A stretch of DNA of 35,404 nucleotides from NCBI GenBank assembly GCA_016180755.1, contig JACPAO010000122.1:1-35404 (forward strand), given 5' to 3'. The notes under the pieces were generated by a model that was not told where the DNA came from, made no database searches, and saw only the letters and a program-made list of their open reading frames with translations. Position numbers and translations under genes: made by a program. This DNA is from Methanobacteriota archaeon (lineage in GTDB: Archaea; Thermoplasmatota; E2; JACPAO01). This document shows, one piece after another, positions 9,352 through 18,505 of this stretch (the first letter of the stretch is position 1; each line of letters opens with the position of its first letter).

Positions 9352-10227
9352 AAGCGGTTTCATAAACTCCTCAGGCAGATCATGATTATCGCCACGTGAA
9401 GAAAGCCGGCGAAGGCGGTCAAGAGCCGGTCCCACCGCGTCGTGAGGCGGCGGCAGGCGGTGTTGAGCCAGCTGTTGGTGCGTTCGATGATCCACCGACG
9501 TTTGTAGCGTCGGAGTTTGCGTCCGTCTTGGGTGTTGTTGATGTGGGTCGGGTGTTTGGGCGCGATCAGGTCGACGCCGCGTCGGCGGAGTCGGTCTCGG
9601 AGTCCTTGGACGTCGTAGGCTTTGTCGGCCACAATCCTTTGAGGAAGCGTGCGAGGCCGGCCAGGTCCTCCTGGGCGAGGTACCCGTATAGTTCGGATCG
9701 TTTCTTCGGCGAGAGGCGCCTCGCTAGGGTTTGCAGGCGTGAGGTGGATTCCGATCGGTACACCTTGACGGTCTGCCACCACCATGAGCTTCGTTCCCTT
9801 TCCTTTACGTGTTTTACCGACCGCGTCGCCCCCCTTTTTGCGGGCATGAACGTGGCGTCCATGAAGCACTCCTCCCACCCGAGGCAGTTTTTCTCATCGA
9901 GTTGGCGAAGGTACTCGTGCCAGACCCGTTCCCACACGCCTTCGATTTCCCACCGGTTGAGGCGGCGCCAGCAGGTGGCTGGGCTGGGGTAGACGTCGGG
10001 AAGGTCGCGCCACCGGGCCCCTGTTTTCAGGATCCAGAGAATCCCTTCGAAAACCCCTCGCGAGTCGGCCCAAGGTCGACCGGCTCTCCTGTTGCGGTCC
10101 TGCTTGGGCAGCAACGGTTCGAGTTTCTTCCACTGGTCGTCCGTCAACCGAATGAGGCTGGCGCTGCGCATCCCGATCCCGGACGCTCAGACGTCCGAAC
10201 GGGTATTACCCAATTTTGAAACCGCTT
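9352..10227 (-). mobile_element. IS5-family insertion sequence, 876 bp, with TIRs and 4-bp TSD CTAG
   Basis: Perfect 11-bp TIRs aagcggtttca (9352-9362) and tgaaaccgctt (10217-10227), flanked by CTAG at 9348-9351 and 10228-10231; DDE transposase inside. Confidence 0.95.
9360..10171 (-). CDS. IS5-family DDE transposase, two overlapping frames probably joined by -1 frameshift near 9828-9841
   Basis: ORF A 'LTDDQWKKLEPLLPKQDRNRRAGRPW...FMDATFMPAK' carries the first catalytic D; ORF B 'KKGGDAVGKTRKGKGTKLMVVADRQG...RIVADKAYD...RWIIERTNSWLNTACRRL' carries the second D and the E. Frames meet at gcaaaaaggggggc. Confidence 0.88.
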
Positions 10228-10671
10228 CTAGCGCGCCGGCTTCGCGGCGGACGTCCGGATCTGCTCCGCGAGCGCCGGGAACTCGCGCTCCTGCAGAAGG
10301 GGCCGCGTTGCAAAGAGCGCGTGGATCGGGCCGCCGGGGTCGCCCTTCGTCCTCGGGACGATGTGCACGTGGACGTGCGGGACTTCCTGCCCGCTCTCGC
10401 GGCCGTTGTTGATGGCGACCGTCGAGGCCGGGGCGCCGACCGCTTGGCAGATTCGTGGAAGGAGCGTGTGCACGGCCTGGAAGAGGGCCTCGGCGTCCTT
10501 TGGCGTGAGGTCCTCGAACTTGAGCACGTGCGACTTCGGGATCACGAGCGTGTGGCCCTTTGTGAGGGGCCGGATGTCGAGGAACGCGAACGTGGTGGCG
10601 TCCTCGTGCACCTTGTGGGAGGGGATCTGCCCTTGGGCGATCCGGCAGAAGAGGCATTCGCCCGCCATCAA
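10228..10671 (-). CDS. HIT family protein
   Basis: 'CLFCRIAQGQIPSHKVHED...LTKGHTLVIPKSH...GQEVPHVHVHIVPR' (HxHxHxx). Confidence 0.93.
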   Translation of the reverse strand: MMAGECLFCRIAQGQIPSHKVHEDATTFAFLDIRPLTKGHTLVIPKSHVLKFEDLTPKDAEALFQAVHTLLPRICQAVGAPASTVAINNGRESGQEVPHVHVHIVPRTKGDPGGPIHALFATRPLLQEREFPALAEQIRTSAAKPAR

Positions 10672-10715
10672 GGATCCTGATGGGCCGCCGCGTATTTACG
10701 TCCGACCGCTCGCGG

Positions 10716-13547
10716 TCACTCCATGTAGAGCGCCGGCTTGAACGGGGCCGCGGCGCCGCGTTTCTTGCCCGGGTCCGGGGCGGCCGCGTCGTCGGCGCGG
10801 AACACCTCGACCTTCGTGACGTTGAGCGCGCCCGTGAGAAACGGCGCGGCCTCGAGGAGCACGTCGTGCTCGTCGAACCGGGGGAGGCCGTCCTCGCCCG
10901 AGGCTCGGTCGAGGGCATCCTTGAAGGCCTTCGGGACGAACGCGGCCACCTCCTTCGCGTGGACCTTGAGCTCCGGTCGCGCCATGAGGCTCTTGATGAC
11001 GTTTCCCGGGTTCCGCTCCCCTTCGCGGACCGCCGCAAGGACGTGGGAGAAGACGCTGCGCTTCCACTCGGGCGCCGTGTAGATGATGATGCGCTGCGGC
11101 GTCCGGCCGGTGACACGCGCGATCGCGCCCACGTCGTCGATGACCCCTTGGAGGAAAGTCTCCGCGGCGATCACGTCGCGCTCGGGCTTCATGCCGCCCA
11201 GAGGAAGCTGGGCGGCCGACGCGAGGCCCTTCCGGCCGAGGGCCTCCCACAGCTCCTCCGCGACGAACGGCGTGACCGGCGTTAACGCGAGCACCCATTC
11301 CCGCAGGACCTCGTCCGTCGCGTCGCTTCGTTGCCCGCCGCGCCGGAGGAACCACTGGAGGTCGTTGTAGAACTCGAAGTAGGCCTGCTGCGTCGCCGCC
11401 CGGAGGTCGAAGCGTTCGAAGGCGGCCCTCGACTTCGAGAAACGTTCCGCCCAGGTGGAGCGAAGCCACGCGTCGAGCCGGCCGGGCGAGCGGGCCTTCG
11501 GCTGCTGGGCCCAGTCCATCACGAACTGGAAGAGCCGTTCGACGTGCGAGCGGTACTTGAGGACGATCTCGGGATCCCACTCGATGTCGACGTGGGCGCT
11601 CGCGACGTTGCAGTAGTAGAAGCGCATCGCATCGACGCTGTACTTCTGGGCCGCGCCGGGGATGGGTTCGGCGCCGCCCTTCGACTTGCTGATCTTCGCG
11701 CCGGCCTTCTGGGTGACCCACCAGTTCACGAAGATCCCGCGGGGCCACTTTTCCGGCGGGAGGATGGCGACGTGGTTCATGACGTACGGGGGGAAATGGA
11801 CCGTCTTGTGTTCCTTCCCCCCGAGGTTGATGTCCACGGGGTACCAGAACTGGAAATCCTTCCGCACCTCCGCCCATACAGGCTTCTCGGGCTTGCCTTT
11901 CCCGAGGAAGACGAAGTCGAAGAACGCGTCCGTGAGCTCCTCGGGCCGCAGCCGCTTCGAGTTCACGTACGGCGACACGATGTAGTAGGCGGGGTAGAGC
12001 GTCGAGTCGCTGATGGGCTCGATGATCCACGTGGCCTTGAACGGGAACTCGGTGCCGAGCCAGCTTCCCCGGCGGATGCACGCTCGGTCGCCGAACCAGT
12101 CGAGGACGCCCGGCATGTCGCGGCGGTACTCCTCGGGGAAGATCCGCATGGAGGCCGCGTGCTCCTTGCTGCGGTCGGTGAGCGGTTGGTCCGAGTAGTG
12201 GATGAACCACTGGTCGGGCACCTGGCGGATGTGGACGGGGTTCCCGCAGCGGCAGACGACATCCTGGTCGAAGTCTTGCATCGCGCCGAGGGCCTTCTGG
12301 TTCTCGAGGAGGGCCTTCACCTTCTCCTTGGCGTCGCGGACCTTGAGGCCCGCGAGCGCGCCTGCCGCGGGGAGCATCTCGCCGTGGTGGAACTCCTCCG
12401 AATACACCTCCTCCGTCGCGGCGTCGAGCGCCGCCTTGTCCGCTTGCCCCTTCGCGCCATGGCGCTTGGCGGCCTCGGCCGCGGGCACGCCCTTTGCGTT
12501 CGGGTTCCGGATGATCACGATGGGCTGGATCTCGGGCCGGATCTCCTGCAACGCCTGCCAATCGTACGGCGCGTGGGCCGGCACGCTCATGACGACGCCC
12601 GTCGCCCGCGCCGGGTCGACGAACGAGGCGGGAAGGATGGGGACGCGCGCGCCGGTGAGCGGGTTGATGGCCTCCTCCTTGAGGAGGTCGACGGCGAGGG
12701 TCGCCGTCCATGGCGACGAGTCCTTGACGTCGTTCCGCTGCCCCGCGATCTTCTGCGCCGCGACGTCCGACAGGATCCAGTGCCCGCCCCCGACCGCGAT
12801 GCGCTTGTACGTCGCGTCGGGGTTGATCCAGAGGTTCGTGACGCCGAACGTCGTCTCGGGCCGAAGCGTCGCGCACGGCAGCGTGTCCCCGTTGGGAAGC
12901 CTGTAGAGTACGAGCGTGAAGTCCTGGATCTCGGCGCTGCCGCCCTTGCTGATGTCGGTCTCGGACGCGTCCACCGCGACGGCACCGTCGACCGGGCAGA
13001 ACGGCGCGTAGTGGGGCTTCTGGACGAGGAGCTTCCTCTCTTGAAGCTGCTTGAACTGCCATTGGATGAAACGGTTGTAACCGGGGTCGATCGTGGTGCA
13101 GAGGGTGCGCCAGTCGATGAGGTACCCGAAGCGCCGCCAATAGTCGTCGGCGTAGACCTGGCTGAAGTAACGGACGACCTCCTGCGGGTCCTTCAGTTTC
13201 GGGATCTGTTCGGGCGGGCAGCCATTGTTCTTGAGGTACTCGAGGGTCGCCGCCTCCCCGCGCTCCACGCGTCGCGCGAGGCCCACGCTCGGGATGCCGG
13301 AGGCGTGGAAGCCGGCGGGGAAGAGCACACGGTGGCCCGTCATCCGGTGGAAACGGGTGAACACATCGCTGTAGGTGAAACCCCGCATGTGGCCGACGTG
13401 GAGGAACCCGCTGATCCCGGGGTACGCGAAATGGAGGAAGAACTTCTTGTCGCCGGGCGACCCGCGCTGCGCGGCGTAGAGGTCCGCTTTGCGCCAACGC
13501 TCGAGCCACTTCCGCTCGACGTCGAGCGAATCGAACTCACGGCGCAT
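10716..13547 (-). CDS. leuS: Leucyl-tRNA synthetase (archaeal type)
   Basis: 943 aa; 'PGISGFLHVGHMRGFTYSDVFTRF' (HIGH motif) and 'AKISKSKGG' (KMSKS motif). Confidence 0.93.
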   Translation of the reverse strand: MRREFDSLDVERKWLERWRKADLYAAQRGSPGDKKFFLHFAYPGISGFLHVGHMRGFTYSDVFTRFHRMTGHRVLFPAGFHASGIPSVGLARRVERGEAATLEYLKNNGCPPEQIPKLKDPQEVVRYFSQVYADDYWRRFGYLIDWRTLCTTIDPGYNRFIQWQFKQLQERKLLVQKPHYAPFCPVDGAVAVDASETDISKGGSAEIQDFTLVLYRLPNGDTLPCATLRPETTFGVTNLWINPDATYKRIAVGGGHWILSDVAAQKIAGQRNDVKDSSPWTATLAVDLLKEEAINPLTGARVPILPASFVDPARATGVVMSVPAHAPYDWQALQEIRPEIQPIVIIRNPNAKGVPAAEAAKRHGAKGQADKAALDAATEEVYSEEFHHGEMLPAAGALAGLKVRDAKEKVKALLENQKALGAMQDFDQDVVCRCGNPVHIRQVPDQWFIHYSDQPLTDRSKEHAASMRIFPEEYRRDMPGVLDWFGDRACIRRGSWLGTEFPFKATWIIEPISDSTLYPAYYIVSPYVNSKRLRPEELTDAFFDFVFLGKGKPEKPVWAEVRKDFQFWYPVDINLGGKEHKTVHFPPYVMNHVAILPPEKWPRGIFVNWWVTQKAGAKISKSKGGAEPIPGAAQKYSVDAMRFYYCNVASAHVDIEWDPEIVLKYRSHVERLFQFVMDWAQQPKARSPGRLDAWLRSTWAERFSKSRAAFERFDLRAATQQAYFEFYNDLQWFLRRGGQRSDATDEVLREWVLALTPVTPFVAEELWEALGRKGLASAAQLPLGGMKPERDVIAAETFLQGVIDDVGAIARVTGRTPQRIIIYTAPEWKRSVFSHVLAAVREGERNPGNVIKSLMARPELKVHAKEVAAFVPKAFKDALDRASGEDGLPRFDEHDVLLEAAPFLTGALNVTKVEVFRADDAAAPDPGKKRGAAAPFKPALYME

Positions 13548-13615
13548 CCGGGGCCCGATTTGGGCCGCGTATTAAATCGATTCCTGGCCCGCGCCTGGCG
13601 GCGCTTCTCTCAAAT

Positions 13616-14131
13616 ATGTGCTCCCGCGTCGCGGACCCCGTGCTCTTGGAACGGGCCGCGGACCACTACCGCGGGCGCGGCTGGAACGTGGAAGCGTCCC
13701 CGACGCTCCGGCAAGGCGCGCTCGTGTTCAAGCCGGACCTCGTGGCCCGGCGCGGTTCCGAGGTCCGCGCGTTGCGCGTGGACGATGACCCGCTCGGGTC
13801 GTATCCGATCGGCGCCTTCGCAGCGCTCTGCAAGAAGTTCCGTCTCCAAGGCGTCGTCGTCTGCCCGGCGTCACAGGACGTCATCGACTCTTGCGAGGAC
13901 CGGGGCGTGGAGTTCCTTTCCGCCGAGGGCCTCGGCGAGGCTTGGTTCCCAGGCGTGCCCGCGCCGGCCCCAGAGCCCGCCTCGGCATCGCCCCTTGCAG
14001 CGGCACCGGTCGCGGCGCAGGAGTTGTCAAGTCGGACGGCGGTCCCTGCGTGGCGCTGGGTGGTCGTCGCCATCATCTGGCTTGCGGCAATCTACTTCTC
14101 GGTGAAGCTCGCGTTGGAGATCCTCGCCTAG
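13616..14131 (+). CDS. Restriction-endonuclease-like-fold domain protein with C-terminal TM, probably catalytically inactive
   Basis: 'HYRGRGWNVEASPTLRQGALVFKPDLVARRGSEVRALRVDD...LQGVVVCPASQDVIDSCEDRGVEFLSAEGL' resembles the Mrr/REase-like layout; C-terminal TM 'WVVVAIIWLAAIYFSVKLALEIL'. Confidence 0.5.
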   Translation: MCSRVADPVLLERAADHYRGRGWNVEASPTLRQGALVFKPDLVARRGSEVRALRVDDDPLGSYPIGAFAALCKKFRLQGVVVCPASQDVIDSCEDRGVEFLSAEGLGEAWFPGVPAPAPEPASASPLAAAPVAAQELSSRTAVPAWRWVVVAIIWLAAIYFSVKLALEILA

Positions 14132-14139
14132 GACCAGAG

Positions 14140-14736
14140 CTACTTCCGCGCTCGGCGCGCCCTCTTCGTGGCGCCCTCGGTCCGACCCTTCTTCTGAGCT
14201 CCTTCTCTTGCTTCGGGCATGGGTTCGGTCTCGGGGACCGTCTCCCATTTCGTGGGCTCGGGGGCCGGAGCGGCCGGGGCGGGGGCCGGTTCGGGTTCTG
14301 GTTCCGTCTCGAATTCCATGATGTCCTCGGGCGGGGCCTGCTCCCTCACGCCGACGAGCTCGAAGGGGACGAGCGCGGCGGCGTCCTTCTCCTTCTTCGT
14401 CTCGTCGAGTTGCCGTTGCAGGTCGCTGAGGCGCTGGGTGAGCTCGTTCTCGCGGTTCTGGAGTTTCTTGAGCCGCGTCCGGGCCTCCTGCAGCTCGAGT
14501 TCTTGCTGCTGGATCCGGTCGCGCAGGCCGCGGGCCATGTGGAAGTCTTCGGGCGCGATGACCTGGACGGCCTCGTCGCGCGCCATCGCGGTGCTCTTCA
14601 CGGTGACCTCGCGGTTGAGTTTGGAGCAGACGCCGCAAAGGTAGTCCTGCCCGGGGTCGAAGGTCTCGAGGCACGTCTCGCAGGACCAATAGTCAAGGAC
14701 TTGGCGTAGTTTCCCAACGTCCGGCACTTGCGCCAT
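14140..14736 (-). CDS. Zinc-ribbon plus coiled-coil protein
   Basis: 'SCETCLETFDPGQDYLCGVCSK' CxxC pairs followed by heptad-rich region. Confidence 0.65.
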   Translation of the reverse strand: MAQVPDVGKLRQVLDYWSCETCLETFDPGQDYLCGVCSKLNREVTVKSTAMARDEAVQVIAPEDFHMARGLRDRIQQQELELQEARTRLKKLQNRENELTQRLSDLQRQLDETKKEKDAAALVPFELVGVREQAPPEDIMEFETEPEPEPAPAPAAPAPEPTKWETVPETEPMPEAREGAQKKGRTEGATKRARRARK

Positions 14737-14815
14737 TCGTCCCCCAGGCCCCTTTATATCCGTCGCTTGGCAAGTCGAGCGTTCGACTTAAAGGATTCGG
14801 TATGGAGCGAACGAT

Positions 14816-14989
14816 TTACCACCAAAGGTCGCCGGTCGACAAGAGGTGGCTGAGCCAGATGATGCCGAAGATGATGCCGGTCGAGAGGACAATCACGACG
14901 AGGAGGATGAAGAGGGCGCTATTCTTCAGCTTGTCCCACATCGTTTTCTTCTTTTTCGGCTCGTCGTGCTTCGCCTTGGGGATCGCCAT
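14816..14989 (-). CDS. 57-aa single-TM protein (absent from ORF track, below its size cut-off)
   Basis: MAIPKAKHDEPKKKKTMWDKLKNSALFILLVVIVLSTGIIFGIIWLSHLLSTGDLWW*: basic N-terminus and one TM. Confidence 0.6.
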   Translation of the reverse strand: MAIPKAKHDEPKKKKTMWDKLKNSALFILLVVIVLSTGIIFGIIWLSHLLSTGDLWW

Positions 14990-15100
14990 GGGAGGGGTCC
15001 GGGCCGGCGGTAGTTAAAAAATCGATTTATAGATGCCGATGCTAGGGCCAGCGGAGGAGTCATTCTGGGAGCATCGAAGATCATCGGAATCGTCCTCATC

Positions 15101-15541
15101 GTGCTGTCGGTGCCCGTGTTCCTCGGGACCATCGTCTACCTGTTCAGCGACATCCGGCCGATCGAGCCGTTCGTCCAGAACGACCCCAACAAGACGGGGT
15201 ACGGGATGGGGGGCGTCGGCGTGCTGTTCCTGACCTTGGGCATCATCCTCCTTCTTGTGGGCCCGCGGGGGCCGAGGGTCCCGAAGGGGGCGGCCGTCGC
15301 GGCGGCGCAGCCGCAGCAGGTCGAGATCAAGCGCACCGAGATGAACTGGGGATCGAGCCAGGCGGCCACGCCTTCGGACCAGCTCCAGGAGGCGCTCGAC
15401 GAGGTCAACCGAAAGATCGGCCAGGCGAAGGTCCAGTACGGGATGGGCCAGTTGAGCAACGAGTCCTACAAGCTCCTCATGGCGCAGTACGAGAAGGAGC
15501 GCGGCGCTATCGAGGCCCAGATCGTGCAGCAGCGCGGATAG
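15101..15541 (+). CDS. Two-TM membrane protein with C-terminal coiled-coil/SHOCT-like segment (start uncertain, may be further upstream)
   Basis: 'LSVPVFLGTIVYLFSDI...GVLFLTLGIILLLVG...LQEALDEVNRKIGQAKVQYGMGQLSNESYKLLMAQYEKERGAIEAQI'. Confidence 0.65.
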   Translation: MLSVPVFLGTIVYLFSDIRPIEPFVQNDPNKTGYGMGGVGVLFLTLGIILLLVGPRGPRVPKGAAVAAAQPQQVEIKRTEMNWGSSQAATPSDQLQEALDEVNRKIGQAKVQYGMGQLSNESYKLLMAQYEKERGAIEAQIVQQRG

Positions 15542-16802
15542 CCGCGTCGAGGCCGGGGACGAGGCCGGTGGTCGCGAGTTCGGACTGGTCCCCGTTTGCG
15601 AGGTTCTTCACCGTGACGACGCCGCGCTGCGTCTCCTTCGCGCCCGCGAAGACGGCGAGCCGCGCGCGGACGGTGGTCGCGCGCTGGAGCGCCTTCTTGA
15701 GGGCGACGGCGCCTGACTCGAGCTCGATGCGGTGTCCGAGGCGCCGCAGCTCATGGACCGCCCGCAGGAGCGCCGGCCTGGCGTCAGCGTCGAGGGCCGC
15801 CACGTACGCGTCGACCACGTCTTCGCCGCCCGCCTTCACGCCCTTCTTCTCCAGGGCGACAAGCGTCCGGTCGAACCCGAGGGCGAAACCGACGCACGCG
15901 ACGGGGGGCTGCTGGAAGACGCCGGAGAGGTCGTACGCGCCTCCTCCCAGGAGTTGCTTCTCCGCGCCGAGAAACGGCGCGTCGAGTTCGAAGACAAGGC
16001 CGGCGTAGTACTCGAGGCCGCGAGCGATGGTGGGATCGACGCGGACCTTCGAGGCGTCGACGCCGAAGGCGGCGAGGTTGCCGAAGACGCGCGCGAGGTG
16101 GTCGTAGGCCTCCTTCGCCCTGCCCGTCCGCGCGACGTCGTGGAGCTCCTCAAGGCGCGTGTAGTCGAAGACGCGCATGAAGGCGTCGAGTTTGGCACCT
16201 TGGGCCTTCACCGAGAGGGCCTTGCGAAGGCCGTCGAGTTCCTTCTTGTCGATGAGCCTCATCAGCGGCGCCTGCTCGGCGACCGGAAAGCCTAGGTCTT
16301 CGAGGAGGGCGCGGAGGATCGAGAGGTGGCCCAGGCGCAGGTGGTAGTCTTCGAGTCCGGCGGCCTCGAAGAGGTCGAGGGCGAGTCGGACGAGTTCGGC
16401 GTGCGCCTCGGGCGTGTCGTCGCCGATGAGTTCGCAGCCCATCTGCCAGAACTCGCGGTACCGTCCCGCCTGGGGCCGGTCGTAGCGGAAGCAGGGACCG
16501 AAGTAGAAGAGCCGGATCGGTTTCGGCTGCATCTTGAGCGTCGAGAAGTAGTACCGCATGACGGGCGCGGTGAGCTCGGGCCGGAGCGCGAGTTCGCGGT
16601 CGCTCTTGTCCTTGAAGTCGTAAATCTCCTCGCGGATGCCAGGGCCGCTTTTCGCGAGGAAGAGTTCCAGATCCTCGAACGTGGGCGTCTGGACTTCGCG
16701 GTAGTTGTAGGCGCGAAAGACGGACCGAAGGCGTTCCTCGAGCGCGCGGCGGGCCGCCATCTCGTCGGGGCCGAAGTCCCGGGTTCCTCGGGGCGGCTGC
16801 AT
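15507..16802 (-). CDS. hisS: Histidyl-tRNA synthetase
   Basis: 'PPRGTRDFGPDEM...RPELTAPVMRYY...RYDRPQAGRYREFWQMGCELIG...GLEYYAGLVFEL'. Confidence 0.95.
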   Translation of the reverse strand: MQPPRGTRDFGPDEMAARRALEERLRSVFRAYNYREVQTPTFEDLELFLAKSGPGIREEIYDFKDKSDRELALRPELTAPVMRYYFSTLKMQPKPIRLFYFGPCFRYDRPQAGRYREFWQMGCELIGDDTPEAHAELVRLALDLFEAAGLEDYHLRLGHLSILRALLEDLGFPVAEQAPLMRLIDKKELDGLRKALSVKAQGAKLDAFMRVFDYTRLEELHDVARTGRAKEAYDHLARVFGNLAAFGVDASKVRVDPTIARGLEYYAGLVFELDAPFLGAEKQLLGGGAYDLSGVFQQPPVACVGFALGFDRTLVALEKKGVKAGGEDVVDAYVAALDADARPALLRAVHELRRLGHRIELESGAVALKKALQRATTVRARLAVFAGAKETQRGVVTVKNLANGDQSELATTGLVPGLDAAIRAAARSGPR

Positions 16803-16812
16803 GCGGAGACGC

Positions 16813-17028
16813 CTACGGGGAGGGGCCGGGCTCGTTCATCTTCGCCCAGCGCAGCAGGAACGTGCCGAGGCCGAGCATGAGAAGCGTGACCGTCACGGCG
16901 TACACGCCGAGGTCGTTGTAGCTTGAGGCGCCGCCGAAGAGGAGGCCGCCCACGCTAAGGGCGTAGAAGAGTACGGCCACGCCGACGAGGGCCGTCGCCG
17001 TGTAGAGGAGTCCCGGGAAACGGGGCAT
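16813..17028 (-). CDS. Small membrane protein (71 aa)
   Basis: Two hydrophobic segments, ATG at 17028, upstream of hisS on the same strand. Confidence 0.6.
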   Translation of the reverse strand: MPRFPGLLYTATALVGVAVLFYALSVGGLLFGGASSYNDLGVYAVTVTLLMLGLGTFLLRWAKMNEPGPSP

Positions 17029-17055
17029 CGGGCCGGCCCAAGAAGGCCCGACTTA

Positions 17056-17793
17056 TTAACCAAGCGGTCGACGGCGCAGGACGGCCGCGCCGACGGCGAG
17101 CGCGAGTACGACGCCGACGAAGGCCGTCGAAGGGCTCGTGCCTCCGGTCCGGACGAAGGTGACCGTCATGGTCTCGGCGGTCTGGAAGGATCCGCTGAAG
17201 CTGATCTGCTTCTTGTCCGCGCTCACCGAGGCCGCCGACGGGAGGCCCTTCGTGCCTTCGATCGCGTAGTTGCGGGGGGCCTTGAGCACGGCCTTCTCGA
17301 CGGCCGTGTTGAGCATCCCTTCGTCCGCGCTCGCGGGCTCGACGGTGAGCGTGTGGCGGGAACCAGGCTTCACCGGGAACGTGATGTCCGCGATGGCCCG
17401 CAGGCCGATCGCGGCGGTGCTCTCGACGTCGCCCGGCGCGTCCTTGAACTCGAGGACCTTGAACTGGATCTCCTCGGGGGCCTCGCCGTCGACCATGAAC
17501 GAGGCGCCAGACACCATCTCCGCGGCGGGGCCATTGAGCAGGGCGAGGGCCTTGTACGTGAAGTCGTTCACCTCTTCCGTCGTGACCTTCCCGTCGCCGT
17601 CAGCGCCGAGGTCGGGGTTGTCCATCCAGGACCGTAGGGCGCTTGCCGCCTCGCCCTCGAGCTTCGCGTCGACGGAGACCACGAGGAGGGCGGGGCTCGC
17701 GAGGTCAAAGGTCCACGAACCAGCGGCCGTCTGGGCCGTGGCGGTGGGCAGGAAAAGCAGAGGAACGAGCACAAGGACCAGCGCGCGTCGCAT
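17056..17793 (-). CDS. Secreted EF-hand-like protein with C-terminal TM plus RRR tail (CTERM-like)
   Basis: Signal 'MRRALVLVLVPLLFLPTATAQ'; 'DNPDLGADGDGKVTTEEVNDF'; C-terminus 'STAFVGVVLALAVGAAVLRRRPLG'. Paralog of the next gene. Confidence 0.7.
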   Translation of the reverse strand: MRRALVLVLVPLLFLPTATAQTAAGSWTFDLASPALLVVSVDAKLEGEAASALRSWMDNPDLGADGDGKVTTEEVNDFTYKALALLNGPAAEMVSGASFMVDGEAPEEIQFKVLEFKDAPGDVESTAAIGLRAIADITFPVKPGSRHTLTVEPASADEGMLNTAVEKAVLKAPRNYAIEGTKGLPSAASVSADKKQISFSGSFQTAETMTVTFVRTGGTSPSTAFVGVVLALAVGAAVLRRRPLG

Positions 17794-17857
17794 GGGGGGT
17801 ACCAAGGCGGACCATCGGGCGTCCCCGCTTATTATCTTCTTGGCTACCGACTTGAAT

Positions 17858-18505
17858 TCACGCGCTGCGGCGGCGCAGGAGGGCGGCGCCGGCGAGGGCG
17901 ACGGCGAGGAGGGCCGGCCCCACGGCAGGCGCGCTTCCGCCTCCCTTTACCATCGTGATGTCGACGGTGGCGGCCGCCTTGTAGGCCTGCCCGAAGTCGA
18001 CGGATTTGTCGTTGTAGGACGCGCCCGCGGGCAGCCCCATCACTTTCTCGAACCGGTACCCGCTCGGGGCAGTGATCTTGGCGCTCGAGAGCTCGAAGTC
18101 GAACGCGCCGCCCTCGCCGTCTTCGTCCTGGCCCTCGGTCTGGAAGTGGACCATGTGTTTGTCGCCGGCCGTCACCGGGAAGCTCAGGCGGACCTCCATC
18201 CGGATCCCGACGCCCGACGTGCTCGACACCGGGCCCTCGGCGTTCGTCACGTCGAACGCCGCGAACTCGAACTTGTTGGGGCCCTGGCCGTCGATGGTGA
18301 AGTCGCCGCCCGTCGACGCGGAGCCGTTGTCGTCGTCGCCCGCGAACTGCTTGAACAGTTCCAGAAACTGCGTCTCGAACTCGGCGACCTCGGCCGCCGT
18401 CACTTGGCCGTCGTTGTCGCCCGACTGGTCGATCGTGGCGGTGACCGAGGCGGGCACGACGGCGAAGGCAAGCATGACGGCCGATAGCAGAATGAGAAGT
18501 TTCAT
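17858..18505 (-). CDS. Secreted EF-hand-like protein with C-terminal TM plus RRR tail, paralog of 17056-17793
   Basis: 'MKLLILLSAVMLAFAVVPASVTATIDQSGDNDGQVTAAEVAEFE'; C-terminus 'GSAPAVGPALLAVALAGAALLRRRSA'; start ATG 18505. Confidence 0.7.
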   Translation of the reverse strand: MKLLILLSAVMLAFAVVPASVTATIDQSGDNDGQVTAAEVAEFETQFLELFKQFAGDDDNGSASTGGDFTIDGQGPNKFEFAAFDVTNAEGPVSSTSGVGIRMEVRLSFPVTAGDKHMVHFQTEGQDEDGEGGAFDFELSSAKITAPSGYRFEKVMGLPAGASYNDKSVDFGQAYKAAATVDITMVKGGGSAPAVGPALLAVALAGAALLRRRSA

